64,000 nt of DNA from Leptidea sinapis (taxonomy: Eukaryota; Arthropoda; Insecta; Lepidoptera; Pieridae), in assembly GCF_905404315.1 (NCBI RefSeq), contig NC_066278.1, positions 4,418,001-4,482,000 on the forward strand. Direction: 5' to 3'. Of the stretch, positions 1 through 10,536 are shown piece after piece. A model generated the notes under the pieces. It was not told the origin of the DNA and did not search any database. It saw nothing but the letters and a program-made list of their open reading frames with translations. The position numbers and the translations under genes are program-made. Positions within the stretch are counted from its first letter, which is position 1; each line of letters starts with the position of its first letter.

Positions 1-660
1 TCTCCAGCGCTAAGTACGCGTCGAGACGTGACTTGCACTGCTCAACAAACAAACAAATGAAGGAATTTTGAACCGCATTGTTACCTACGATAAAAAATGG
101 ATTTTGGATCATCGCTCATGAAGATGGTTGGATCCTGATTCAGCACCTAAACAATGCCCTAAACAAAAACTTACTCCTAGAAAAGTGATGGTCACTATTC
201 GGTGGTCTAGCGCCGGTGTGATTGATCACAACTTCTTACCAAACAGGGTGAGCATTTCTGCAGATGTGTACTGTGAAGAACTGAACACAATGATGGAGAA
301 GCTGGTACATCTCGAACCAGCATTGGTCAATCGCTCGTCTCCGCTGCCCCTGCAAGACAACGCGCGACCTCATACTGCTGCACACCAGACGGTCTCCAAG
401 TTGCAAGAACTGAGGTTGGAAGCTCTCCCTCATCCGCCTACTCACCAGACCTTGCGCCTACAGATTACTACTTTTTCCAAAATTTGGATAACTTCTTGAC
501 GAGAAAAAAATTTAATACCCGAGAGGCAGTACAAAATGCCTTTGAAGAATTTGCTGCCTCCCTCCCGTCCAGCTGATTTCTTTAACAAGGGCACCAATAA
601 ACTGCCACTGCGTTGGCAAAGATGCATTGATTGCATGGGTGATTACTTCGATTAATACAA
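1..660 (+). pseudogene. mariner (DD34D) transposase remnant
   Basis: C-terminal two thirds of a mariner-type transposase, cut by the window start. Equivalents of all three catalytic aspartates can be seen: TYDKKW near 90-110, DNARPHT near 355-375, and PTDYYFF near 455-475. The last is in a different frame from the second, so there is a frameshift around 430-440. The spacing between the second and third Asp is about 34-35 residues, which fits the DD34D group. A further indel near 560 breaks the tail that ends in GDYFD at about 650. The copy is dead. The terminal inverted repeat is not obvious; AT-rich sequence follows. Confidence 0.85.
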
Positions 661-1127
661 ATAAAAATACATAAAAAAAATTCGTTTAAATTTTTTCATA
701 CAAAACGGATATTTCATAGGTAAAGACCTCATAGAATATAGTAAGAACATTAGAGAATTATTGAATAACAATTTATGGATAACAAACCACAAAATTAAAT
801 AACAAAATGAGCCTTAAACACAATAAAACTAATAAAAAAAAACGGTACTCGGCGGTAACTAAATAAATTAAAAAAAAAATTAAATAAATAAATAAAATAA
901 ATAATGATCATCTCGAAATGGAGCTTACGCAGTAATAAGATTTTGTTAATATTTTTTCAATATGACCTAAACTAAAGTGGTTTTAAGGATAGATTTCCTC
1001 TTTTACAAAGGTACTCTCTACTTTTACGTTGCACACTAAATATTATTAAGGTACAAATTAAAAGAAATATGATATATGGTCTATAACCTACTCGTTATGA
1101 AATAATATTGAGGATTTTCTTTTACAG
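661..1127. other. AT-rich intronic sequence, nothing recognised
   Basis: Runs of A and T, including TAAATAAATAAA-like simple sequence near 880-900. This lies between the mariner remnant and the first visible exon of the unknown + strand gene. No coding or RNA signal seen. Confidence 0.4.
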
Positions 1128-1190
1128 GCAGAAACATTTTCAAGCAAGTGACGATAGCTCTATTCATATCTCGCCTAGCATCATACGAGC
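1128..1190 (+). CDS. Unknown gene, exon a
   Basis: Acceptor tttacag before 1128 and donor gtaagt after 1190. One base finishes a split codon, then 20 codons (QKHFQASDDS...SIIR), then GC, which joins C of the next exon to give Ala. The phase match to 2161 is what supports this short exon. Confidence 0.65.
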
Positions 1191-4100
1191 GTAAGTAATT
1201 CTCGATGGGTACTTATAGGTAAATACTCGTAGTATAATATGTGAACACATAATTAAAAAGTATAGAAGGTGGACTTAGTAATAGCCGCTACCAGTGGGAG
1301 GCTCCTTGGCACAGGATGCCGGCTAGATTATGGGTACCACAACGGCGCCTATTTCTACCACTACCGTGTAAGCATTACTGTGTTTTGGTCTGAAAGACGC
1401 CGTAGCTAGTGAAATTACTGGGCAAATGAGACTTAACATCTTATGTCTCAAGGTGACGGGCGTAGTTGTAGTGCCGCTCAGAATTTTTGGGGTTTTTCAA
1501 GAATCCTGAGCGGCACGGCATTGTAATGGGCAGGGCGTATCAATTACCATCAGCTGGACGTCCTGCTCGTCTCGTCCCTTATTTAAAAAAAAATAGCCGC
1601 GCCAAACGGCTACGTCACAATACAGAAATATAACAGTAGCGTTCCTCAGCGGTCTTCTCGAAATTTATACCTACGTCGGGACGGAGCGTTAGGGTTGGTA
1701 CATATAAAAAGTAAAATTAGGGATATTATGCGAGCGGCGCAGCACATCTATATTAACTCGGAGAGCGACTAGTCTCGACGGCGCGGCGCACTGCGTGGCA
1801 CCTCGTTAGAGTAATAGGGTTCTGTGTATGGCACTCAATAATTTTGTCTTCCCAAGATTGCTTAGCGCCCGTGTAATGCGTGTGTATGTGTGCGTGCATC
1901 GATTTGGGCTGTTATTGTATTGTGCTGACGTGGTCGTTGACGTAAAGTGATCTACCGTGCACTCCGGCTGAGGGTAAGAATAAAGAATTTAGTACATACA
2001 CCAGCTGACCTTTTGTGTCTTATTATTGTGTGGCATATGCTTATAAAAATATGAGAATTTAAATGCCACTTTATTACAACCAGTTTGAATTGTTTTAAAA
2101 TTTTATGTTGTGTGATTTTTGTTGAATCGTTGTTATTCATTTAATTTTATACAATTCCAGCCGCTGGCAACCAGTTCAGACATACCATTTGCCGATAAGC
2201 CAGTCGGCAACTTTGCCAGGTCCTGTCTATTATATGAAGTTGAGAAAACCAGGTCCCGAATTGCCGATGGCTGTACAGCTGTGTCTACCTAACCAGGTTA
2301 TTATTATAACTGTATTTACAAGCATTTATTATCCAAGTTTAGCAGGTTAATAATGTTGTAAGTTACTCCATACATACGGATGAAAATCTTAAAATGAACA
2401 AAAGGGCAAGTTTTATTATTGAAACTTTTGTAAGACATTATATACTTGTTTTGTCTAAAACGGCCTTACTGCTTACGGTTTGTCAGAGTTGGCACCGACT
2501 AGTTTCGGATCATTCGGGGGTCCTTCAACAGGATGAGTGTTGTGAGTTCGCGGTGATGTCCCGTCGCAAACTGAGGATATGCGCTCGCAATGCGCGGCTT
2601 GACAGGGCGGGGGGGGGGGCGCGAAGTAATAGTAGAAGCACGGAAGCAATGAAACTATTGTGTCACTCAGCTTCAGTCAAATTGAGTTTTTGCACATAGA
2701 TCGAGTGTGAGCATATCAATAATCAGAATAAAATATTTTGAAACGACTAATTGCAAATATTAACCACAATGTTAGTTGAATTTATACAATATTTATTTGG
2801 TAAAAATAAACATTATTTATTGATCCCGAAATTTCATTATCTTATTAGTCCAACTTGTTCACGGGTGGCTCCATAAGTTTAATAATATTTCCAGAGGAAT
2901 GCCTTACGGCATACTACGCCCTGACCATGTTTTGACCCTCATTCCGCGGCACTAGGGCACTTGCCGATTTCGGGATGTTAATAGTGTCCTGCCGCCGAAT
3001 TCCACCTTCGCACGACACGCCACAAATTAGGATATCATCCCCACCATCTGGATGTGTGGCAGTCCTCCACAGTGCGGTTTTCAGGGAGCTTTCTTCCTCG
3101 TACTACTAAGTTGTGGAATGAGCTTGACATGGGTACCTTCAAAAAAAGTGCGTACACCTTCCTTAATGGCCGGCAACGCTCTTGTGATTCCTCTGGTGTT
3201 GCAAGAGAATGTGTGCGGCGGTGATCACTTAACACCAGGTGACCCGTACGCTCGTTTGTCCTACTATTCCATAAAAAAAGTATCTCTCTGTTACAGGGTC
3301 ACATATTAGTAACAGATAAGAACGAAAACTATTTTCGACTACATATTAACTGGCTGCATTGTATTGAGTCAATCACTTGCTTGTCGAAGAAGAAATTCAC
3401 AACGGATACTCTGATACAAGTGTACGGGAAGCACGAGTCCTTCTATAATAATTTACTCTCAAGATATCAGGTTAGATGAAGAGAATCGTTAAACTGCGTT
3501 TATTTTTATAAAATTTAATTTAGGGATATATTTGTCTTTTAAATATCGTTGAAAAAATATGAGAATTGGTAACGCATTATTTATGGGGCGGACTAATAGG
3601 ATAATGTATATTATATTTTTTTTATGAAAATAAGGGACGAGACGAGCGTGACGTTTAGCTGATGGTAATTGTTACGCCCTGCCCATAACAATGCAGTACC
3701 GCTCAGGCTTCTAGAAAAACCCCAAAAATTCTGAGCGGCACTACAACTGCGTTCGTCACCTTGAGACATAAGATGTTAAGTCTCATTTGCCCATTAATTT
3801 GACTATTTACTACGGTGCCCTTCAGACCGAAACACAATAATGCTGACACATTAGTGCTTCACAGCATAAAAAGGTGCCGTTGTGGAGTTGTATTATTAAA
3901 ATCCTTACTTATAAAATCATTGAATTGTAGTATTAGTAGTATTGAATTGTAGTATTGAATTGTAGTAGTTGTAGTTTTGTTGTTGAAAGTCTCATTTGCC
4001 CAGTAATTTCACTAGCTACGGCGCCCTTCAGACGGAAACACAGTAATGTTTACCTTTACACATTACTGCTTCACGGCAGAAATAGGCGCCGTTGTGGTAC

Positions 4101-6821
4101 CCATAATCTAGCCGGCATCCTGTGCAAAGGAACCTCCCACTGGTAGTTATTAAAATTATGTTTGAACTACATTTTATAAAGAATCGAACCTCCAAACTAA
4201 ATTTCAAAACAATGTATAATAAAAATTATAAATTAATATTTACTGAAATAGTTTGATGTTAAACATTAAAATTACGACATCCGATACTCTTTAAGGTCTG
4301 ACGTACATTCACCATTTTGTTAGCTCTCTTACAGCGAAAAGTGCTCTTGTTTACGAAGTGGATGTTATGTCCTTTTTGGAAGAAATAAATGGCTTTTATG
4401 ATTTTGACAATAGTTGTAGATTTGCATTCAATCATTCAATTTTACATGGAGGTTTGAAAGCAATAAAAACCACTGAGTACTTTGTACCATTGCTAAATTA
4501 GTCTACACCAACAGAGTTAAATTAACAAAGAATTTATTAAATTAAAATAGTTAGCTACACAGATTACTTATACCTAATTTTACAAATAAAAGTAAAAAGT
4601 AATTGTTACAAATAATTATTAAGCATGATAAGTTGATCAGCGGTCAGTCAAATCTAAAAAGTATTTTTTTTTAAATTCTGTTTTAAATTTGTCTCAGTCA
4701 ACGAGTCGGTCAAGTCACGTGGCAGTTTATTAATCAGTGTAGGCCCTAAGTATGCTGTTGTTCTTTCACCGAACACATTTGATGCCCGAGGCATGTGCAA
4801 CCAATGTGTCCTATGCATAGGAGCCTCCAACTGGAAAAGTAATAAACGTAATTACCAGGCTTGGTGAATAACTGCTGTATATCATTGATTCATCTATAAA
4901 TCTCCACGTTGCAGATGGGATTGATTGATGACTTCTTCAAATACTTCTCACAGTCGTGGATGTTGGCGCTCTCGCAAGAACCATTCGAAAACGTATTGGA
5001 AGAACTGTATCAGCACGAAGTTTCAGATGTACGTGCACGTTATTCATCATCATCATCATCAGCCGGAAGACGTCCACTGCTGGACAAAAGCCTCCCCAAC
5101 GATCTCCACGGCGATCGGTCCTGTGCTGCCCTCATCCAACGTATTCCGGCGATCTTGACCAGATCGCCGGTCCATCTTGTGGGGGGCCTACCAACATGCG
5201 TCTTCCGGTACGTGGTCGCCATTCGAGGACTTTGCCCTGACTGCCCCACAGGCGATCTGTCCATCGAACTATGTGCCCTGCCCACTGCCTCTTCAGTTTC
5301 GCAATCATTTGGGCTATGTCGGTGACTGATTCTCCTACGGATCTCCTCATTAATATCATAATCAAGACGTGCAAGTTATTACAATTATACCGATGTTATG
5401 TTCCGATGTGATAATAATCAACAGAACATTCAATTTTAATTTTTAGATTTTAAAAACGTTAATTAATTTATAAATTTACTAAAATCGATAAATTGTGGTA
5501 AGGATTGTGATCTCTGATACTATTTATAAATCTGAATTTACTCTAACTACATTGAAGATTTGAATTGTCCCAAGAAATAAATTGTTACCTAGTTTTTTCT
5601 AAATATCACATATATTAAATACTTACTAAATCTTTTTATCTAAGCGTGTGTTTATTTCTAGTATAAATTTATTATTATAATTTTAGTTTTACAACGTTGT
5701 CAAAACCATGTACAATAAGTATTATGAAGATGCTACTACTAGTGAGAGGCAGTGCTGTGATTCTTCTTGTTGCAAGGTCAACCTCAAGGTAAACTTTACT
5801 TACATGTAAGAATATATTTATGTATGGAATAAGAAAACGCTAAGAAATATTTGTTGATGCTAACATTCAGCGAATACCTAAATAAACATGCACACATTTA
5901 GGTGATAAATTAACGTAGGGTTAAGCTATTTCGCTCTCAAAAAGGGCATCTGGATATTTTTTCATGAAATAGGCTAGGCAATTCTACGGATGACATGAAC
6001 TTATCTTATCACCACTGTTCATAATCCCTTGCAAAACCAGTGGAATCAGCGGGCGGAACGAGTATGCTACTAAAAAGACCATTCCGATGTTCAGTAGCAT
6101 GGGGAGATGTTTTTGCGAAAGCGAGCACAATTATTTACCTTGAATATTTCCCGATGGTAAGATTTAAAAAGAGCTGATGGTTTTTGGGAAAGTTCTACAC
6201 GTTTTTGGACCTTTTTGGCGCCTTTTAGTCGAAGTATTCTCGCCATAATTTTTATCGGTGTTGCGAACAATGCTGCGCTGCTACGATAAATTTAATTTTC
6301 ATTCTCAATTGGTGCTGCCTATAAATATTATATTTTTTTTTAAATATTAGATTTCTATGTATTTTACGATCTCCATTGTTTTCGAATTTTTCATTTTGGA
6401 GCCACTTGCTACCTGCCACCTAGGGCGACCCTCGCTGCCTGAAAACACTGCAAAAGAAACATTGTTCCTATGTTTAGTTTAACCTGCGATAATTTCTGGA
6501 TAACGCCACACATTCTGATGATGAGGATAGTGGTGGAATCACACCAGATAGCTCTGCGGAATACTCACAATGATAAATGCTATAGAACACGTATAATGTA
6601 CGATACATACACACCCTACGCCATAGAAGTTTCTAGACTAGTAAGGCTGATTTTGTTTTGTTCAGGAGTGCGGACAGAATCAGATGCTACGCGAAGATGC
6701 TGCAGTGTATTGGAATATGAGAAACGGCGAACATATTATCACTTCGTACATCGCGCATTATCTCAAACATAATGCTGTCACCAATCCGAACTATGCTCAT
6801 ACCGACCCCCATTTGATTTGA
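1128..6821 (+). CDS. Unrecognised multi-exon gene, 3' part (6 exons)
   Basis: Coding join: 1128..1190, 2161..2296, 3297..3470, 4915..5028, 5687..5788, 6666..6821. Every junction is AG/GT and the phases chain without a stop over 248 residues, ending in TGA at 6819-6821 with AATAAA 40 bases later. The first visible exon starts inside a codon, so the N-terminus lies upstream of the window. The protein is soluble-looking, rich in aromatic and charged residues. It has a Cys cluster (QCCDSSCCK) in the fifth visible exon and ends in NYAHTDPHLI. No signal peptide or membrane segment is seen in this part. I do not recognise the family. Introns are crowded with repeats, and two element ends lie within about 12 bases of its splice sites. 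An alternative donor TGCAAG/gtcaac in the fifth exon would remove four residues. Confidence 0.75.
1289..1593 (+). mobile_element. Hairpin-rich SINE-like element (family A) with TSD
   Basis: Starts TACCAGTGGGAGGCTCC and ends CTCGTCCCTTATTTAAAAAAAAA. It is flanked by a direct repeat AATAGCCGC at 1280-1288 and 1592-1600, a target-site duplication expected of A-tailed retrotransposition. It contains the family's inverted repeats: GCCGCTCAG/CTGAGCGGC and CAGTAATG-like hairpins. Confidence 0.8.
1594..2160. other. Intron, GC-richer patch, no gene seen
   Basis: 1720-1880 is richer in CpG than its surroundings (for example GACGGCGCGGCGCACTGCG near 1776-1795). No splice-compatible open frame found; could be a regulatory stretch of the host gene. 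Confidence 0.3.
2161..2296 (+). CDS. Unknown gene, exon b
   Basis: Acceptor attccag, donor CAG/gttatt. One base completes Ala with exon a, then 45 open codons, including TYHLPISQSATLPGPVYY and MKLRKPGPELPM. The two other frames contain stops, so this frame is well determined. Confidence 0.75.
2297..2994. other. Intron, no gene seen
   Basis: 2580-2625 holds a G run (10 G in a row near 2610). Otherwise AT-rich sequence without coding or RNA signals. Confidence 0.3.
2995..3288 (+). mobile_element. CR1/Jockey-like LINE 3' end (family B)
   Basis: Fragment of the C-terminal end of a LINE ORF2 and its tail. The HHLDVW..FSR.FLP stretch seen better at 43.4-43.8 kb is recognisable here with frameshifts, followed by TAACACCAGGTGACCCGTACG and CTATTCCATAAAAAAA. 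The A-tail ends about 9 bases before the acceptor of exon c, so this element supplies sequence right up to the splice site. Confidence 0.75.
3297..3470 (+). CDS. Unknown gene, exon c
   Basis: Acceptor ctctctgttacag, donor CAG/gttaga; 58 codons, phase 0 at both ends. Sequence includes GHILVTDKNENYFRLHINWL and QVYGKHESFYNNLLSRYQ. Long and free of stops only in this frame. Confidence 0.8.
3614..3925 (-). mobile_element. Family A element, variant 5' end
   Basis: A-tail (as T run) at 3614-3623 then the family body in reverse. Instead of the usual CCAGTGGGAGG start, it runs into GGTGCCGTTGTGGAGTTG and then ATTATTAAAATCCTTACTTA. The same junction occurs at 29.1 kb, so this is a subfamily, not a random break. 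A normal 5' part of another copy lies at 3990-4147. Confidence 0.7.
3990..4149 (-). mobile_element. Family A element, 5' half
   Basis: Reverse copy covering AGTCTCATTTGCCCAGTAAT through CCTCCCACTGGTAG. Preceded by a short TTGAATTGTAGTA tandem repeat (about 3918-3985). Confidence 0.7.
4150..4914. other. Intron, no gene seen
   Basis: AT-rich sequence between exons c and d of the unknown gene. No repeat family recognised except AT-rich simple sequence. An open stretch near 4680-4850 has stops and no splice-compatible frame. Confidence 0.3.
4915..5028 (+). CDS. Unknown gene, exon d
   Basis: Acceptor gttgcag, donor GAT/gtacgt; 38 codons in phase 0: MGLIDDFFKYFSQSWMLALS then QEPFENVLEELYQHEVSD. 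The Met at its start is internal, because the upstream exons are in phase. The ORF would otherwise run on into an RTE LINE that begins 12 bases after the donor. Confidence 0.8.
5040..5375 (-). mobile_element. RTE-type LINE 3' end
   Basis: Reverse-strand C-terminal frame with AKLKRQWAGHIVR, VLEWRPRTGRRM and GPPQDGPAIW, typical of RTE ORF2 ends. It is followed by a short (ATG)n tail, seen as CATCATCATCATCATC at 5046-5061 on the + strand. Frameshifted, dead. Lies 12 bases past the exon d donor. Confidence 0.8.
5376..5686. other. Intron, no gene seen
   Basis: AT-rich, featureless. Confidence 0.3.
5687..5788 (+). CDS. Unknown gene, exon e (Cys-rich)
   Basis: Acceptor ttttag, donor AAG/gtaaac; 34 codons phase 0, FYNVVKTMYNKYYEDATTSE then RQCCDSSCCKVNLK. 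The CC-x3-CC pair could bind metal or form disulfides, but no family is recognised. Confidence 0.75.
5789..6665. other. Intron, no gene seen
   Basis: Last intron of the unknown gene; no repeat family recognised with confidence. Confidence 0.3.
6666..6821 (+). CDS. Unknown gene, last coding exon
   Basis: Acceptor tttgttcag; 51 codons plus TGA: ECGQNQMLREDAAVYWNMRN then GEHIITSYIAHYLKHNAV, ending YAHTDPHLI. The longest alternative frame here is a shadow. Confidence 0.8.
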   Translation, partial: ECGQNQMLREDAAVYWNMRNGEHIITSYIAHYLKHNAVTNPNYAHTDPHLI

Positions 6822-6861
6822 ATGCGATACTTGGACCTGTGTTCTAATAGATTTTGTTTCA

Positions 6862-6867
6862 AATAAA
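6862..6867 (+). terminator. Polyadenylation signal AATAAA
   Basis: Canonical AATAAA 40 bases after the TGA of the unknown + strand gene, followed by TG/T-rich DNA. Position fits 3' end formation. Confidence 0.7.
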
Positions 6868-6909
6868 GATGTTTTGTTGCTATTATTGATTTTATTGAAT
6901 TTCTCTAAT

Positions 6910-7130
6910 GGCCATTCCCAATATTTAGTCTATCTCCGGTTGTATCTACTACTATCTACTTGAGATAAAAAAAAATTAACTATCGTTATCGTTTTTCTGT
7001 CCCAATAAACTTATCGAGGGTAACTCATCCGTACAGCCTGTCTGTCAGCTTCAGATTATTGACAGCTAATTACTGACAGTAGTAGTAGTAATTTATCTCT
7101 ATCTGCAGATAGTATATTGGGAACGGCCGT
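6910..7130. mobile_element. MITE, ACGGCCGTTCCCAATA family (short copy)
   Basis: Begins GGCCATTCCCAATATTTAG and ends TATATTGGGAACGGCCGT, terminal inverted repeats shared with four other copies in the window. About 75 bases shorter than the full copies, lacking the GGGACGACGTATAGC middle. Confidence 0.8.
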
Positions 7131-7841
7131 AACTGAATTTGTAACAAGTTAAACAAGGAATTAGCTCAATTTTATGAATAGAATTATCATAAATGATAAC
7201 GTTCATCACAATACTCGAATTAAAACATCATAAAGACGACCTTGATAAACACAATACAGGGACAATAAAACGCTTACTAATTATTTTCATTATTTATTTA
7301 ATTACATCGGTTATCGATATGTTTCTCTTACACCAATATTTACATTAAATGCACAGAGCAGCCAAAGGTAAAACATAGATATATGAAATATAAATAATAA
7401 AACTATATAATATAATAAACACAATAAGACTAGTTTCTTGAGATCAAGTTATTTATAAATGTTAGTCTTGCAAACAATCGAACCAGTACTTCCTTCAATT
7501 AAAGTAAGAATAAAGTTAAACAGTATTGTAATATAATTTTGGTGAGTTTTAATATTTATTATCTGTGATGTTTGATACATACTACAGAATATCGTTGAGG
7601 AATTGAGCTGTGAGTATTCAATGAATACGTAGTTCTATTTATTTACATATTACAAACTATTACAAATACACAATATACACATTAGGCGGTGGTAGATATA
7701 TGTTACGACTTCTAATTTGATAGAATTATATCTTATATACAGGAGTTGAAAAGAGAAAAAACGTAAACACGGTCTTAGAAAGGCATACATGGTGCCAGCT
7801 TAAGGTCATTACGCCTTTCTGGTGGATAAAGGGTAAAAACA
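7131..7841. other. Intergenic AT-rich DNA, no gene seen
   Basis: Between the unknown gene and the 3' end of the homeobox gene; nothing recognised. Confidence 0.3.
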
Positions 7842-8147
7842 TTTTTTTTAATGAAAATAAGGGACGAGAAAGCAGCACGTTCAGCTAATGATAATTAGTA
7901 TCCTCTGCCCATTACAATGCAGTGCTGCTCAGGATTCTTGAAAAACCCAAAAATTCTGAGCAGCACTACAACTATGCTCGTCACACTGAGACACAAGATG
8001 TTAAGTCATTTGCCCAGTAATTTCACTAGCTACGACGCCCTTCAGACCGAAACACAGTAATGTTAGACATTACTGCTTCACGGCAGAAATAGGCGCCGTT
8101 GTGGTACCCATAATCTAGCCGGCATCCTGTGCAAAGGAGCCTCTAAA
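7842..8147 (-). mobile_element. Family A element
   Basis: Reverse copy: T run and ATGAAAATAAGGGACGAG at the left, GCCGGCATCCTGTGCAAAGG at the right. Inner hairpins intact; last 5' bases (CCAGTGGG) degraded. Confidence 0.8.
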
Positions 8148-9692
8148 TGAGTAAGAGATGGAGATATTTTAAAATTTTAATTATTTATGTTTAGATAATA
8201 CAAACATACATATATATAGTTTGTATACATCACCGAATGAATACTACAGAGGAATCTTTCATTGAACAAACATAAAAATATCGCTATGGCATTAAGTTTT
8301 CTTTCAAATGTTGCTACATCAGATTTGGCCCGCCCAATGTGTGTCTTACATAACACAACAATCAATACGTGAACTGTACAATAATTTATGTAAGTATACT
8401 ATTAAGATTATGGAAAACGACTAAATTATATCCTTAACCTAAATAACTTATCAATTAAGTTTGTATCGTCTGTACATTCTCCTAGTTAATCAAAGTACAG
8501 CATTAAATATTATGTAATTACAAAAAGTTTCTGTAATATTTTTCACCGGAATATCTATGTCAATATATTGTTACAAATATTAATTTATTGATTCGTCATA
8601 AATATATAAAACTGCTAAAATGCTTCCAACTTTTATTTTTGATGTAGAATTTCCATTTCATCAATTTCAATTCAAATGAATATTGTTATCAAGTCTTCAA
8701 ACAAAATTTGGTAATAATTTAAATATAATTTTGTTTAATGCTAGTAATGTATTGTTATAATCACCTTTCGTAGTATTTTTGCATTTTGAATTAATTTCGT
8801 TCGTTTTCCGTTTTATTTATGCTTCAAGAATCAACGTAATAATGTACACATTTTTTTTGTATACAGTTTCCCACCATCTATCAATTTTTGCTGAGGTTGT
8901 CATCACTAGTTTTAGAACCGCAGACTCTCGCTACATGGCCAACAGCGCCACAATGGCGAATATCAAACAGGCACAAAAGCACTTTGACAGCCGCCAGTGC
9001 AGTGTAGTAGAGGTCAGTGATTATCAACGATACTTGTATATAAGGCTCATGAACATTGACAATCAGCTAAGTAATACCCGTACAAAGTTATCGACTTCCT
9101 AGCAAAGATGTTTAACGTGCTTAAATCAAATAAAAATTTACTTACTATATACACTCATTTAATCTACTTTGGTACGCGTTATAAAACTGTTTTTTATTCA
9201 TTACTTAAAAAGTATAAATGTGTCTAACTAATCAAGCTTATTATAGTTAGACTCATTGTTAAGGAGGCTACACACTTCGATATTAAAAAATAATATTTAG
9301 TCTTGGTTTAAAGAACTGCTAATAATTAAAGAGCTCTGTGACGCGGAGTAATTACATAAAAAATTCTGTTAAACCGAGTAAATGGTAGTATTGCATACCA
9401 CTTTGTAATGAATAACCCCAGAAAAGAAATAACAAAAATATGTATAAAAATCTGTATTTAAAAAAAAGATTGCCCAGTATATGAGTTGGTTCCAAGCTGA
9501 CTTTGAAAGGTTTTCTTTTTAGAAATTTAATTCTTCATAGTTTTACACTTTGTTAGTTCATACATATATGTAACATGTACATATATGAAACATAGGAGTG
9601 TAATTTGAAACTTAAATATGTTATTGGTTTTGAATTTAGCTTCTGTTTTACTCGTGAAACAAATTTATTTTATCTACAACCATGCTTTAAGT
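8148..9692. other. Intergenic, no gene seen
   Basis: AT-rich. A stop-free stretch at 8779-9102 has no codon bias or splice context that I trust; 8935-9030 is slightly GC-richer. Confidence 0.3.
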
Positions 9693-9915
9693 CCTCTATT
9701 AAAGATTCTAAAACAGTTAGCTTATTGCCAACATGAAAAAACACCCAATGTCCTAATAACCATTACATCATCCAAACGAGTGTTGTAATGAAATTTAGTA
9801 CAACATTATATCATCCGTTTTCATAATAACACTCCTTTGGATGATATTATGGTTACTAGGACTGGCTTTTTTAATTTTAGCAGTAAGCTGACTGTTGCAG
9901 AATCTTTTATACAGG
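9693..9915. mobile_element. Foldback MITE (copy 1 of 2)
   Basis: Long imperfect palindrome. Outer arms CCTCTATTAAAGATTC and its complement near 9900-9915; inner arms GTCCTAATAACCATTACATC and its complement ending ATGGTTACTAGGAC. A second copy lies at 50363-50583. The similarity between the two continues to about 10030 (ACCCACATTCGT). Confidence 0.8.
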
Positions 9916-10192
9916 ATTCATATTATGGGTTGCATAAAGGCTTGTATGCAAGTGTTGATAAATAGGTAGTAAACACTCATGTGATACTAATATCACACTC
10001 GGTGTGATAAACCCACATTCGTGTTTTAATATCTTGTGTTCTGGACAAATAACAGAGTACTAAACGGTGGTCTCGGAGCAGACAGGAGGTTAATACCCCT
10101 TATTACACAACAGTTGTATAAATAACTATTACCAAACTCCGTACTTTGTTACTGTATAAATTTTTTCATCTAGTAAAGGTTACAAATAGCCG

Positions 10193-10198
10193 TTTATT
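10193..10198 (-). terminator. Candidate polyadenylation signal of homeobox gene
   Basis: TTTATT on the + strand is AATAAA on the - strand, about 230 bases after the homeobox stop codon. First canonical signal seen downstream; no transcript evidence. Confidence 0.45.
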
Positions 10199-10426
10199 GT
10201 ATCATAAAAACGAACCACGTACATTTTGTACTTGGAATCGCATTCACGCGTACGCATCACTTAAAATCCAGCGAACAAATACATTCACATCGTCGCGTCC
10301 GTAGCAAGATCTTGGCGGATATTTTTTTCACGCCCGCGGACATAAGCCTCGTCTGAGCAAGCCCTAAGTCTAAGGCGCAAAGTCATGCGCCGGCGCCGGC
10401 GAGTATTCGGCGCCGTGAAGCAGCGA

Positions 10427-10536
10427 TTAGGTCTGGTACTGCAGCATCGGCGCAGCGGCCAGATTCGCGTGGTGGCCGGTGTTCATCCGCAGCGCCGACA
10501 GAGACTTGTTGTACCACTCGTCTTCGGCGCTCATAC
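10427..10536 (-). CDS. Homeobox gene exon 6 (C-terminus)
   Basis: Acceptor ttggacag; two bases complete Gly375 with exon 5, then 35 codons and TAA. Carries MSAEDEWYNKSLSALRMNTG and ends LQYQT. Very GC-rich compared with its surroundings. The S-L-x-A-L-R core recalls the OAR motif found at the end of many paired-class proteins. Confidence 0.9.

Noticed and set aside
4909..5325. 138-residue single ORF on the + strand
   Set aside because: Only 4915-5028 is host exon; the rest reads antisense through an RTE LINE tail past a good splice donor.
8779..9102. 107-residue + strand ORF
   Set aside because: AT-rich first half, no splice or promoter support, no family recognised.
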